Source: Platanthera guangdongensis (taxonomy: Eukaryota; Streptophyta; Magnoliopsida; Asparagales; Orchidaceae). From it: 64,000 bases of DNA. The stretch is from assembly GCA_039583875.1 (NCBI GenBank), contig CM077162.1, positions 112,126,589 to 112,190,588 of the forward strand, written 5' to 3'. This document shows, one piece after another, positions 54,602-64,000 of the stretch. Position numbers and translations under genes: made by a program. The notes under the pieces were generated by a model that did not search any database, was not told the DNA's origin, and was given only the letters and a program-made list of their open reading frames with translations. Each line of letters begins with the position of its first letter. Position 1 is the first letter of the stretch.

Positions 54602-55261
54602 TTGTTGCGACTTTACTTTATCTGCGAGAGCACCGTTCATTTAGGGAGCTTCGCATTCCTTTATTAGGAATTATATTGTGCGTCGGAGTACATCCTTCGA
54701 TGGTGAAAGACATATTGGATGCGTTATAGTCCAATGGTGCTCATTGTGCGCGGGTAGACGTTGTTGCGCTTATCTTTGGATTGGGAATCAGGAGTTCGAC
54801 GTTATATTTGGTATGGACTGGCTCTCGGAGCAGCAAGCCAATATAGATGTGGTAGCAAGGAAGCCAAGCCGGGAACAAGTCGTGAGATGACCTTTACGGG
54901 CTCGAAGAGGTCGAGCAAGACGTTGGCGTTTGCTCTTCAGGTGGTGAAGGCGGTTCGTGCCGGAGCAGAACTGTTCTTTACACTAGTGGAGGTTGCAAAG
55001 CCGAAGCCCGCATTGGATTGTATTTCAGTGGTATCGAAGTACCCTGATGTGTTCCCTAGAGATCTTCCTGGAGCCCCGCCTCGACAGGAGATAGATTCCA
55101 TGTTTGAGCTTGTACCAGGTGCAAAGCTTGTGTCACGCTCTCCTTGTCGGCTAGCGCCAACGGAAATGGCGGAGCTGAAGGTGCAACTTCTAAAAGTTGC
55201 TGGAGCAAGGGTATGTGCGTCCAAGTCCTTCGCCTTGGAGCGCACCGACCCTCTTTCGTGA
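54602..55261 (+). pseudogene. Protease remnant and linker of chromovirus copy 2
   Basis: GASHSF is recognisable at 54641-54658 but the preceding catalytic Asp and Thr are replaced by a TAG-containing stretch. [14 protein letters not shown] (54810-54850) appears with about 30 bp missing before it. After a frameshift, FTGSKRSSKTLAFALQ...[16 protein letters not shown] and VFPRDLPGAPP (54885-55090) form the linker to RT. Confidence 0.85.
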
Positions 55262-56440
55262 GAAGAAGAACGGAAGCTTGGGGCTATGTATTAATTATCG
55301 GGAGCTCAACAAGGTGACGACAAAGAACAAGTACCCAATCCCAAGGATCGATGATCTTTGTGATCAGTTGGTCGGGCCAACACCGTACTCTAAAGTAGTT
55401 AAGGGAGAGAGATATCCCTAAGATAACGTTCAGTACAGGATACGGACGCTACGAGTTTAGGGTCATGCCGTTTGGGCTGACAAATACGCCGTCAGTGTTC
55501 ATGGATTTGATGAACAAGACTTTCAGGGAGTACTTGGACCATTTCGTGATCGTCTTTATCGACGATATTTTGGTGTACTCGCATAGTGAGGAAGATCACT
55601 GCAGGCATCTTCATTTGGTGTTGGGGACGCTAAGGAGAATTCAGTACTATGCCAAGTTCTCGAAGTGCGGGTTTTGGCTATCCTCAGTGGTGTTCCTCGG
55701 GCATATAGTAAGTGGAGAGTGTATTGCTGTGAATCCGGCGAAGATTGTTGCGCTACGGGAGTGGCCTGAGCTTGCTACGGTAGCGGAAGTCCGGAGTTTT
55801 CTGGAGCTTGCCGGCTACTATAGGCTCTTCGTGGAGAACTTCTCGCGGATAGCGTTACCTCTCACTACGTTGACGAGGAAGGAGCATAAGTTCTTTTGGA
55901 CGCCGGAGTGCGCGCGAGCTTTTGAGGAGTTGTAATGTCAGTTGACTACGGCGCCTGTGCTGACTTCGCCGAGTGGAACCGAAGGCAATGAGATTTATAA
56001 TGATGCTTAGGGCAGCGGTTTGGGTTGCGTGCTACTGCAACACGGAAGCGTAATAGCGTATGGCCCTGAGTTTTGCCTTGAAGCTATGGAGGCATAATTG
56101 TATACGGTGTGAAAATGGATCTCTACGCCGGTCACAAGAGCGTGAAGTATCTGATTGATCAGAAGGATCCGAATTTACGGCAGCGTAGATGGATGGAGTT
56201 CTTGGGAGACTATACATTCAAGATCCACTACGCGCCTGATAAAGGGAATGCGGTTGCTGACGCGGTGAGTCGCCAAGCCCCAGCTCGAGCCAATTGGCTA
56301 TCGGTGCATGATGAGCGGTTGGTGCGAGAGTTGGAGGCGTTGGGGATCGTTTGTGTGGACCAGCAATCAAGTGTTGAAGCAGTTCTGAATTGGACTGAAG
56401 TCCAATATGACCTGGCTGATCATTTTCGGCGGGCTTAGGA
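55197..56440 (+). pseudogene. RT and RNase H of chromovirus copy 2
   Basis: RT fingers [15 protein letters not shown] and [20 protein letters not shown] are followed by a deletion that removes the first catalytic Asp motif (text jumps from PYSKV to REGERYP). From 55465 [17 protein letters not shown] and FIDDILVYS are kept. RNase H is broken by TAA at 55933, TAG near 56009 and a gap near 56075, then GHKSVKYLIDQK and AVADAVSRQ. Confidence 0.88.
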
Positions 56441-57862
56441 TATGGATGCTCATATGAAGCAGTTCATGGTAGAGGCTCTGGATGGGTCAAATTCCCAATT
56501 CGTCGTGGCAGACGAATTGCTTCAGAGAGACGGTCGTTTGTGCATCCCAAGTGTGGGTAATTTGCGGGTGGAGTTGTTGTACGAGGCACACCATACCAAG
56601 TACTCGATTCACCCGGGGAGCACGAAGTTGTACCGTGATGTGAAGAAACTGTGTTGGTGGCCGGGTTTGAAAAAGGATGTGGCGCTATACGCAGCGAAGT
56701 GCCAAACCCGCGCCTTGGAAAAGGCGGAGTGCCAAAAGCCGGGAGGATTTCTTAAGTCCTTGCCTATTCTGGAGTGGAAATTCGACGACATCTCTATGGA
56801 CTTTGTGCACGGTTTGCCAAGGTCGAAAAGGGGAACGACGCCATTTGGGTGATCGTGGATCGATTAACGAAGGTGATACATTTTATTCCGCATAGGAAGG
56901 ATGATCCGGTGGAGAAGTTAGCAAAGCTTTATGTGGATAACATAGTACGGCTTCATGGTGTGCCCCGCAGCATCGTGAGTGACCGAGATGGGCGGTTCAC
57001 GTCCAATGATTGGAGGCTGGTGCAACAAATGTTGGGAACAAAGCTGAAATTCAGCACAGCCACCCATCCGCAAACGGATGGGCAGACCGAGAGGGTCAAT
57101 AGAACCATGGAAGACATGCTCCGCATGTGTGTCCTGGATTTTGGGAAGCAAAGGGAAGACCACCTTTATTTGGTGGAGTTCGAATACAACAACAGCTACC
57201 AAGCGAGTATTCAGATGGTGCCCTTCGAGGCCCTATATGGTAGAAGATGTCGCACGCCGTTGTCTTGGTTAGAAATGGGTGAGTCAAAGTTGTATAAGCG
57301 ATCGGAAGTGGAGGAGGCTACTTCTTTGGGGAGAACCATTCGGGAGAGGTTGCTTATCGCTCAGGACCGACAAGCAAAGTACTATAATGCCAAGCACAGG
57401 AATTTGGAGTTCGTTGTGGGCGATTAGGTATACTTAAAGATCAAGCCATTCAAGGGTGTCTCGCGGGTGCGACGAGTGAAAAAGCTAAGCCCGAGATACC
57501 TTGGGCCGTTTGAGGTTCTGGAGCGAGTTGGCTAAGCGGCCTATAGGTTGGAGCTAAGTGGTTTACACGATGTATTCCACATTTCGGTGCTTCGGAAGGC
57601 GGTGCAAGAGCCTACGCAAGTGATCGCGGTCAATCAAGTGCCGGTGGATAGTGGGCTAACGACAAAGGTCAAGCCCGTGCGGATTGAAGACTCGGAGGTC
57701 AAGCGACTACGCAATAAAGAGATCAGGATGGTCAAGGTCCGGTGGGACAATTGCGGTCGTGAGGAGCTCTCTTGGGAGCGAGAGCAGACTATGCTTGACG
57801 AGTATCCGGAGTTGTTCCGCTCAGGTACAAATTTTGTTTTTGTATGTCTTTCCTTTATGTAA
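56440..57862 (+). pseudogene. Integrase and CR tail of chromovirus copy 2
   Basis: TAG at 56437-56439, then [15 protein letters not shown] and a zinc finger with the last CxxC altered (KCQTRAL). A frameshift near 56830. From 56774 the core is open: [44 protein letters not shown] at 57425-57427 and TAA near 57532 precede VFHISVLRKAV and the CR tail IRMVKVRWDNCGREELSWE to ELFRSG (57715-57822). Confidence 0.89.
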
Positions 57863-57879
57863 TTTCGTGGGCGAAATTC

Positions 57880-57897
57880 TTTTAAGAGGGGGAGAGT
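57880..57897 (+). other. Polypurine tract of chromovirus copy 2
   Basis: TTTAAGAGGGGGAGAGT immediately before TGTAACGCCCC. Confidence 0.85.
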
Positions 57898-60204
57898 TGT
57901 AACGCCCCGAAACTCAAAGGAGCAAAGGGGGACGTTTTGGGCTTGTTTGGGTTCTGGCTGTAGGCACACGGCCTGGGACACGGGCGTGTCCCAGGGCGTG
58001 CCAAGCGTGTGCTGACACTTAGCCGCGAAGTCGTCGAGGTTTTCTCGACGATTCGCTGAGAATGGGCACACGGCCTGCGACACGGGCGTGTCGCAGGGCG
58101 TGTCGACCCGTGTCGACACTTAGCCGCGGAGTCGTCGAGTTATACTCGACGAATCGTCGAGCATGGGCACACGGCCCGCGACACGGGCGTGTTGCCGGGC
58201 GTGTCTACCCGTGTCGACAATCGTCCCGGGGAAGTCGTCGAGATTCGCTCGACGATCGTCGAGACAAGGCACACGGCCTAGGACACGGGCGTGTCCAAGG
58301 CCGTGTCATCGAGTCGTCGAACTGCACGCGACGAAATGTCGAGACCATGTACACGGCCTGGGGCCCAGGCGTGTCAAGGTGACAAGGGCAAGAACACGGG
58401 CGTGTCCTAGAACCCGTGCAGTGCTCGGGTTGAAAATGGGGAAAAAGCATGGGGTACACGGCCGGCTACACGGCCGTGTCAGCTGGAACACGGGCGTGTC
58501 AGCTCAAACACGGGCGTGTTCGATACCCGTGTGAGGGTCCAGGAGATTCGATTTTGACGGCAAATGCGGCACACGGCCCTGGACACGGGCGTGTGCCAGG
58601 CCGTGTTCGGTCCAGATTGGGCATTTCAGCCCCGAATCAAAGCCGTTCGTTTCCTTAGGTTGCGATCCAATGGCTGGGGGTTGTTCCTGAGAGGATATAC
58701 CCGTGAGTTGACTTGGAAAACCTCACTTTTCATACCTTATCATCTCTCCAAGTCCTTGGAGAAAGAGGAGAGCCATTGGAGGAAGAAGAACTAGATCCCG
58801 CCATTGGAGGATCTTTGGAGCTCCGAATCTCGAGCCGACTCCGGATCCACGGAGGCAACGCAAGTGCAGTGATTTCCATCCGATTACTTTTCAATGGCGC
58901 CAAAGAGGAACTCAAGGGTAACGATCCTCATGTTGAGCACGAATAGCTCTCTTTCTTAGCATAGGAAGCCCGCTCTCGCGAGTTTGCGGAGAGTTGGAGG
59001 CGTTCCTTCGGGTAGATATGTGAAGTCCCCGTTGTTTAGAGTCCGTATGCGAGAACGGACATAGGCATGATGTGTGAAGCCTAGCCGGACATGTTAGTCT
59101 GGATCGGTGATGTTGCATTGCATAAGGCCGGAGAAGACTCCGTGCTATTGGTTGTTTTCGGGTTTTCTACGCGGTAGATTGCAGCAGGGAGCCTTGGGGA
59201 CTAACCCAAAGGTGCACCCGGAAAATTGGGCGGATACGAGATCTTGCCAACTTGGTGGCCTGAGAGCCAACTTGAACATAACCGAGTTATGTGACTTGCG
59301 ATAGAATGGGACTCGGCGAAAGTTTGACCCGCGCAAATGGCTTAAATTGTCGTTGCGATGTGAGCACGGATTAGATGGAACTGTACCCGCTCTATGTCAT
59401 TCGGGTTAGAGAGACCTAAGGTTATGTGGCACTCGCCGTTGGCATAGATGAGAGTCTTCGGCGGTCAATGGCTTAAACTGACGTGACCCATGCCAAGAAG
59501 ACAAATTGCTCATAGGTTTGGCCGCCTAAGTGGCGGTGGTGAGTCCGGAATGTTAATGGCTTTAATTGACGTGACATCGACCGGTTCACCGAGAATGTGC
59601 CCTGAGTGCACGGGGCGTGTGGCCGTACGAGCCAACGTCTGTGATAACATGGCTATGGTTATTTATATGGCTCGCTTATGCTAATGAAATGCAGGGAAGG
59701 AGCATCGCCGCCCCGAGTTGGGGGCGGGATCATTATAATTTGGTCAGCATTGCTGACCGTTGCCTTGTTTTGCCAACGTGCGGTGGTTTGTTGCTTGCAG
59801 GTGCAGCTGGACCAAGCGGTCAATAGCGGGCTAAAGCCCTTTTTGCGAAGCTGGCCCTCGAAGGCCCAAGTAGAAGTGTTTACTGCTTTATTCATGTATG
59901 ACCGGCCTGCGTGCCGTGGTTTGTAAAACATGTAATTTTCAAGTGAAACACTTTGTAAGGCCTTAAGGCCGGTTTTGGGTATTTTTGTATAACATTCCTT
60001 TCGGTATTAGTGGACATTCATGCTCCTATGCTGGGTTCTTGTTTACAACTCTTATAAACTGCTTTCGCTAGAATGCTCTGTGTAGGACGTTGAGATTGGT
60101 TGGATGGTTTCCATACGTAACCACCCGGTCTGTCTGTGGTATATGGCGTCGGGCCCCGGCCTGACCTACTGCTATATACTATGCGACGGATAGGGGGTGT
60201 TACA
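57898..60204 (+). repeat. 3' LTR of chromovirus copy 2 (2307 bp)
   Basis: Near-identical to 51104-53410, with palindrome array 57960-58595 and TATA-like GGATATACCC at 58692-58701. Scattered single-base differences indicate a recent insertion. Confidence 0.94.
57960..58595. repeat. Palindrome array, 3' LTR of copy 2
   Basis: Same unit order as 51165-51800 with a few substitutions, so the covarying arms existed before this insertion. Confidence 0.9.
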
Positions 60205-61713
60205 ACATATACCATAAAACAGGCGGGGAAGTCACATAGTGATATCAGAGTTGCACATCCTAACTCATTGCATTCTAGCGGAAGCCTATAACATGAAAAC
60301 TGAACTCACACACATGAATGTCCACCATATAAAAGCTTTGCATTTATATAAAACAGGAATGTCCAATTTCAAAGTAAGTTGGCCTTATGGCCTTACAAGG
60401 CTTTACACAACAGTGGCCTCAAACATTGGTGCGCAGGCCAGCCACGTATAAACAAACATAACATTTAGTTTAACCTTCAAGGGATAGTGGTGGTAGGAGC
60501 AACAACAGCAGCATGGCCTTCAGCCTTAATGCGTCCTTCTTGGTTCTCCAGCACCTGCACCGGGACAGCCCACCCAACGGTGGTAAACAAGGCAACGGTC
60601 AACATTCAGCTGACAAAATTATAACGACCCTACCCCTTTCCCGGGGCAATGGCATTTCTTCCGTGCAGGCATAGCAATGTCATGCATATATATATATATT
60701 CATAACATATTGTGCACTCACACACATACATTCCATCACAATCGTCAGCCACGCGGCCCGACGATCCGTGCACTCACGGTACATTCTTGGTGTACCGGTG
60801 AACCAGAGTCCCACCACCGTATCAGGGTCGCAACCCAATGGTAATAATTGAGCATTTTACTCCATGGCGTGCAGCCGGAGATTTTAGTCTTAATGCACCG
60901 GGATTGGCCCGTAGCCCCACATTGTGTCATGGTGCGCATGCCTAAGAATCTTGCTATGCGCTCCAATAGACCGCACTTTCAGGTCTCACGTCGGACGGAA
61001 ATAGCGCAGGTCAGATCATCCACCCCTCATTGCTCAAGTCGCCTTGCCATCACCAAGTACGGCTTACTCGCGGCTACATAAAAGGTGCAGGTCGGTTTCA
61101 CCTTAACTGTTTCCTTTAGGTGAGCCCATCAGCTCACACATAGCCATCAGATCCTCGCAGGACTGGCTTCATATTCATCGGTTACCTAGGAGGCACACTT
61201 CTCATTAGTGACAGAACACAATTTCCATCTCTAGCCTTAACCATGCGTTCACAACATTCACTTGAGGGTATTTTCCTGGGCTGCCAAGACAGTACTTCTT
61301 GCTACTCCCCTTCACAGGCACAACCTATCAAGTACTCCAAGCATCAAGGGTATTTTCCTGGCTCACCGCGCCAGTACTTCCTGGTACTCCCCTTCACAGG
61401 TCCTACCCATGAACGTCAAGCATTACAAAGGGTATTTCTTGGACTCGCAATCCAGTACTTCCTGCTACTACCCTTCACAGGTACAACCCAATAACACAAG
61501 CATTATAAGGGTATTTCCTGGACTACCACTCCAGTACTTCCTGCTACTTCCCTTCGCAGGTACTACCCATCGACTCCCAAACTACATGTTTATCACAGAG
61601 TCTTCTCCGGTACATATATGCAACATCATCATTCCAGACCAACCTGTCCAGATGTGCTTCACACATCATGCCTATTCCATGTTGGGTTTCTCTATGAGGA
61701 TGGCACAACGCTT
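60205..61713 (-). mobile_element. Chromovirus-like LTR, continued
   Basis: After TSD ACATA the text TACCATAAAACAGGCGGGGA continues the LTR begun at 51042; it follows the outline of 16434-18731 (GCATTCTAGCGGAAGC, ATGTCCA, GGCCTTATGGCCTTACAAGG, GGCAACGGTCA..AAATTATAACGA) at much lower identity, so it is a related family in minus orientation. A tandem repeat lies at 61254-61575. It is cut at 61713 by the copia LTR. Confidence 0.72.
61254..61575. repeat. ~80-bp tandem repeat, four units
   Basis: Four units of about 78-86 bp. Each has AGGGTATTT(T)CCTGG, then CCAGTACTTCCTGCTACT, CCCTTCACAGGTACAACC and AAGCAT(C/T)A. Units start near 61264, 61347, 61428 and 61509. It is within the chromovirus-like LTR. 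Confidence 0.85.
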
Positions 61714-62186
61714 GTGCACGCAGCGAAAATAAAAACATCAAGAAAACCCAAAAGAAATGGGATCGGGCCATAATAGTTGAATCAAGAAGTAAACGCACAA
61801 CTAGGCAAAAATTACCTCGGTGGCGTTGAGTCACAACTCAACGGAGATGCTCCAAACTTTGTATTCCTGCTGGTGGCGAGTTCTACGTGGAATAATATCC
61901 ACGTCTCTACAGAAATCCACACGAGCGGGAGAACGCCGAGCTTTCCGTCGCACGGAAGGTCGGGAAGAACGATGACCGCACCTTGCTGTTCCACGGACTG
62001 CTAGGTCCGCGCCAGGAAGAGCAACACCAGCGACGATCGCTGGAGATGAGGAGGTCGACGGAGCGAACACTGCGGCGGAGGAACCCTTCCGTCGGCGGCG
62101 GGATTCGGGATCGGCGGAACGAAGAACGGAACTCTTCCGTCAGGTTCGATTTGATCAGAAGATGTCATCCCGAAAAACCCTAAGTG

Positions 62187-62200
62187 CTCTATTTATACTC
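62187..62200 (-). promoter_or_regulatory. TATA box of the copia LTR
   Basis: The minus strand reads GAGTATAAATAGAG, a textbook plant TATA box, about 75 bp downstream of the array in the element's sense. TTAGGGTTTTTCGGG follows, typical of transcribed leaders. Confidence 0.75.
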
Positions 62201-62275
62201 AAAGTATAAAATAAACTTAGGAAAATCGCTATCTGCAGACCACCCAGAAATAGGGTTCCAGAATCGGCGAGTATC

Positions 62276-62590
62276 ATTCGGTGAGAATCGGCGACAATCG
62301 GCGAGAATCACTCGGGAGGTTCGGCGAGAATCGATCAGCGAGCATCACCATGGATCGACGAGAATCAGAGTACAATACTCGACGATTCTCGCCGATCGTC
62401 GAGCCGCACTTGATGATATACGTCGAATCTCGTCGACCGTCGAACCGCGGTCGACGATACTTGTCGAACTCGTCGATCGTCGAGAATCAGCATATTGATT
62501 CTCGACGATTCTCGTCGATCGGCGAGAATCAGAGAGACGATTCTCGTCGATCGGCGGGAATCAGAGAGACGATTCTCGACGATAGTTATC
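62276..62590. repeat. Array of TCGACGATTCTCG / GGCGAGAATC repeats
   Basis: About fifteen overlapping copies of CGGCGAGAATC, TCGACGATTCTCG and TCGTCGATCG, many forming short palindromes (CTCGTCGATCGGCGAG, GATTCTCGACGATTCTCG). Spacing is 12-30 bp. It directly precedes the TATA box in the element's sense. Confidence 0.85.
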
Positions 62591-62826
62591 GACCCTCGGA
62601 CGACAATTCTTACCAGCACTCCAAGGCAACATTTGCCCAACCCGACGATCCTTTAAGGCAACACTTTGCCCACAACCCCATTCAGGTCGGTGATTGGCAA
62701 CCTTTACCAACACAGTCAATCATCCAACTTCTCCACATCTCTTATGTGCGACCCTGCAGGCCCATATCACGTTGGCAGTGAGATTACATGTTTGATCACT
62801 TCCAGATCACAATGGTAACTCCAACA

Positions 62827-63811
62827 GACTCCCACTTGATCTCGAAAGTATCAAAGCAAAAACCTCACAAACAATGAGCGGCATCTAGCAATGCATCATT
62901 GCTCCCCAAGAAATAAGAGTTTATAACTCATAAGCCTTTATGACCAATGTATCAGCGTTGTCTTTGTCCCTTTGTCCCTTACATCCGGAAAGAACTAGAG
63001 GCATGGACCGTGTCACCCTCGTAATAGCTCAATCCACGTTTTCTTGATCCAGGACGGACTTCCAGAGAATGCTGAGTCCAATATCAGATATTGACTCAAC
63101 CATGCATGCCCATGCATTTCTCAGTCCAGTTCCATCAAGGGGCCCATGGATGCAACTCCTGTCATACAGAAGGACAAATCTCATATCTGCTCACACACAA
63201 ACACCCAAATGATTCGTAACATGCCCAACAACCACCCTTATCATCAACCTTTCTCAAGGAAGACTTTAGATGGCATCAAAGCATGCTCTTCCTCACTTGA
63301 TGAATGTTGTGACTTCAGGTCAAAGGACCACAACACCATTGTCAATTGAGACCTACTCATGACACGATTGGATGACAATCCACAAGGTAGTCTCAGGTTG
63401 GGTCTGTCCAGTACAACTTGTTCATTAATAAGTACCCACGTGATGACTTGATATCACAATATCATGACCTGTGAGAACCGGTCATCAGTCAACGCACGTG
63501 CTAGTCTTCATGTACCATCATCACCCTTAGCTTCTATGATGATACTCGACCAGGGACCTTTAAGAATGAAGCTTCAAATAAATCATAGGCTCTCACATTC
63601 AAGTCACGTACTTGATGTCCCATGGAAGCGAACATTCTAAGGGTATCTATTATGTTAACATTTAACTATCACATAGAAAAAAATTCATAATAAAAGAACT
63701 TGCCATTAATTGTAAAAGAAAAACTAGGTACAATGTTCATCATATGAACAAATAGCCAACAAAATACAAGATTACATGCAACCCACAAGATTCTCGCTAG
63801 AGTTGATCATT
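62827..63811 (-). other. Copia 3' non-coding region and PPT
   Basis: The minus strand reads CAAGTGGGAGTC at 62827-62838, a PPT next to the LTR. The remaining ~970 bp after the pol stop have no convincing ORF; they are longer than in most copia elements. Confidence 0.65.
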
Positions 63812-64000
63812 TAGGTATCGTATACCCATCGATCTAGTATGACCATCATGCTTTCTCTGCGCGAGAGGCTTTGTCAGCGGATCCGCAATATTTTCCTCAG
63901 TCGGCACTCTGCAAATGTTCACATCTCCTCGTTCGACAATCTCACGAATAAGATGAAACCGCCGAAGTATGTGTTTGGAGCGCTGATGGGATCTAGGTTC
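63812..64000 (-). pseudogene. Copia RNase H C-terminus (partial at window edge)
   Basis: From 64000 the minus strand encodes SKHILRRFHLIREIVERGDV, then ICRVPTEENIADPLTKPLAQ and HTRSMGIRYLNDQL before TAG. SKHI..R.H.IRE and ADPLTKPL are the end motifs of copia RNase H. No break is seen in the visible 60 codons, so the label is only for its partial state. Confidence 0.87.

Larger units (their letters stand above)
51104..60204 (+). mobile_element. Complete chromovirus, plus strand, 9.1 kb (copy 2)
   Basis: Ends TGTAACGCC...GTGTTACA with TSD ACATA (51099-51103 and 60205-60209). LTRs 51104-53410 and 57898-60204 are both 2307 bp and differ at few positions. PBS 53413-53423, PPT about 57880-57897. 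It is the same family as 16434-25929 but gag lacks its core, the protease active site is lost, and pol has several stops, deletions and frameshifts. Young LTRs with a heavily damaged interior suggest it moved using proteins of another copy. Confidence 0.95.
61714..62826 (-). repeat. 3' LTR of the minus-strand copia (about 1.1 kb)
   Basis: In the element's sense: TGTTGGAGTTACCATTGTGA (62826 down), GC-poor U3, a TCGACGA/GGCGAGAATC array (62276-62590), TATA box (62187-62200), transcribed leader, and a U5-like end ATTTTCGCTGCGTGCA. The U5 end is inferred from this ending and is uncertain by a few bases. Confidence 0.7.
61714..64000 (-). mobile_element. Ty1-copia element, minus strand, 3' end (runs off window)
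   Basis: The 3' LTR is about 61714-62826 (on the minus strand TGTTGGAGTTACC...GCTGCGTGCA), the PPT is 62827-62837, and RNase H enters from the right edge. The left flank (AACGCTTG before 61714) belongs to the chromovirus-like LTR. The other LTR and the TSD are outside. Confidence 0.82.

Overview
This window looks like the repeat-dense, probably pericentromeric or heterochromatic DNA of a flowering plant. I find no host gene, tRNA gene or bacterial-type feature. Nearly every base can be assigned to nested LTR retrotransposons, and most boundaries are supported by TG...CA ends, 5-bp target-site duplications (TSDs), primer-binding sites (PBS) and polypurine tracts (PPT). The species cannot be named from the sequence.

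Layout. The outermost recognisable element is a plus-strand Ty1-copia element of SIRE/Maximus type: Gag 15225-16222, protease 16267-16433, pol 25935-28883, 3' LTR about 29505-31237. Its gag is interrupted by a minus-strand Tat/Athila-like element without gag or pol (LTRs 1-642 plus 8146-9848, and 12360-15224). A CRM-type chromovirus (643-8145, TSD AAACG) sits in the left of those LTRs. The copia protease is interrupted by a 9.5-kb minus-strand chromovirus (16434-25929, TSD TCTTA). The copia 3' LTR is interrupted by a second plus-strand chromovirus with CTCGAG-rich LTRs (31238-50778). Its 5' LTR holds an aberrant 8.5-kb copy of its own family (32259-40786, TSD ACCTT). Its 3' LTR is cut by a Cassandra-like sequence carrying a 5S rRNA-derived promoter (50779-51041). 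That is cut by a minus-strand chromovirus-like LTR (51042-51103 and 60205-61713), which itself holds a plus-strand sister of the 16.4-kb chromovirus (51104-60204, TSD ACATA) and a minus-strand copia element running off the right edge (61714-64000).

Coding state. All pol genes are damaged. The least damaged are the CRM-type element (one frameshift, two nonsense codons) and the chromovirus at 16434-25929 (two TAG codons in pol, intact Gag). None is predicted to act autonomously as it stands.

Most interesting observations. (1) The insert at 32259-40786 has U5 termini at both ends in inverted orientation, and its direct repeats are a chimera of the 3' part of pol and the last ~115 bp of the LTR. 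This reads as a fossil of two aberrant reverse-transcription template switches followed by normal integration. (2) At least four unrelated LTR families carry dense arrays of short palindromes just upstream of their TATA-like box, and the palindrome arms covary between repeat units. (3) The leader of the CTCGAG family has three hairpins with covarying stems and a mostly constant loop. (4) The Tat-like element has its tRNA-Asp-type PBS region repeated four times.
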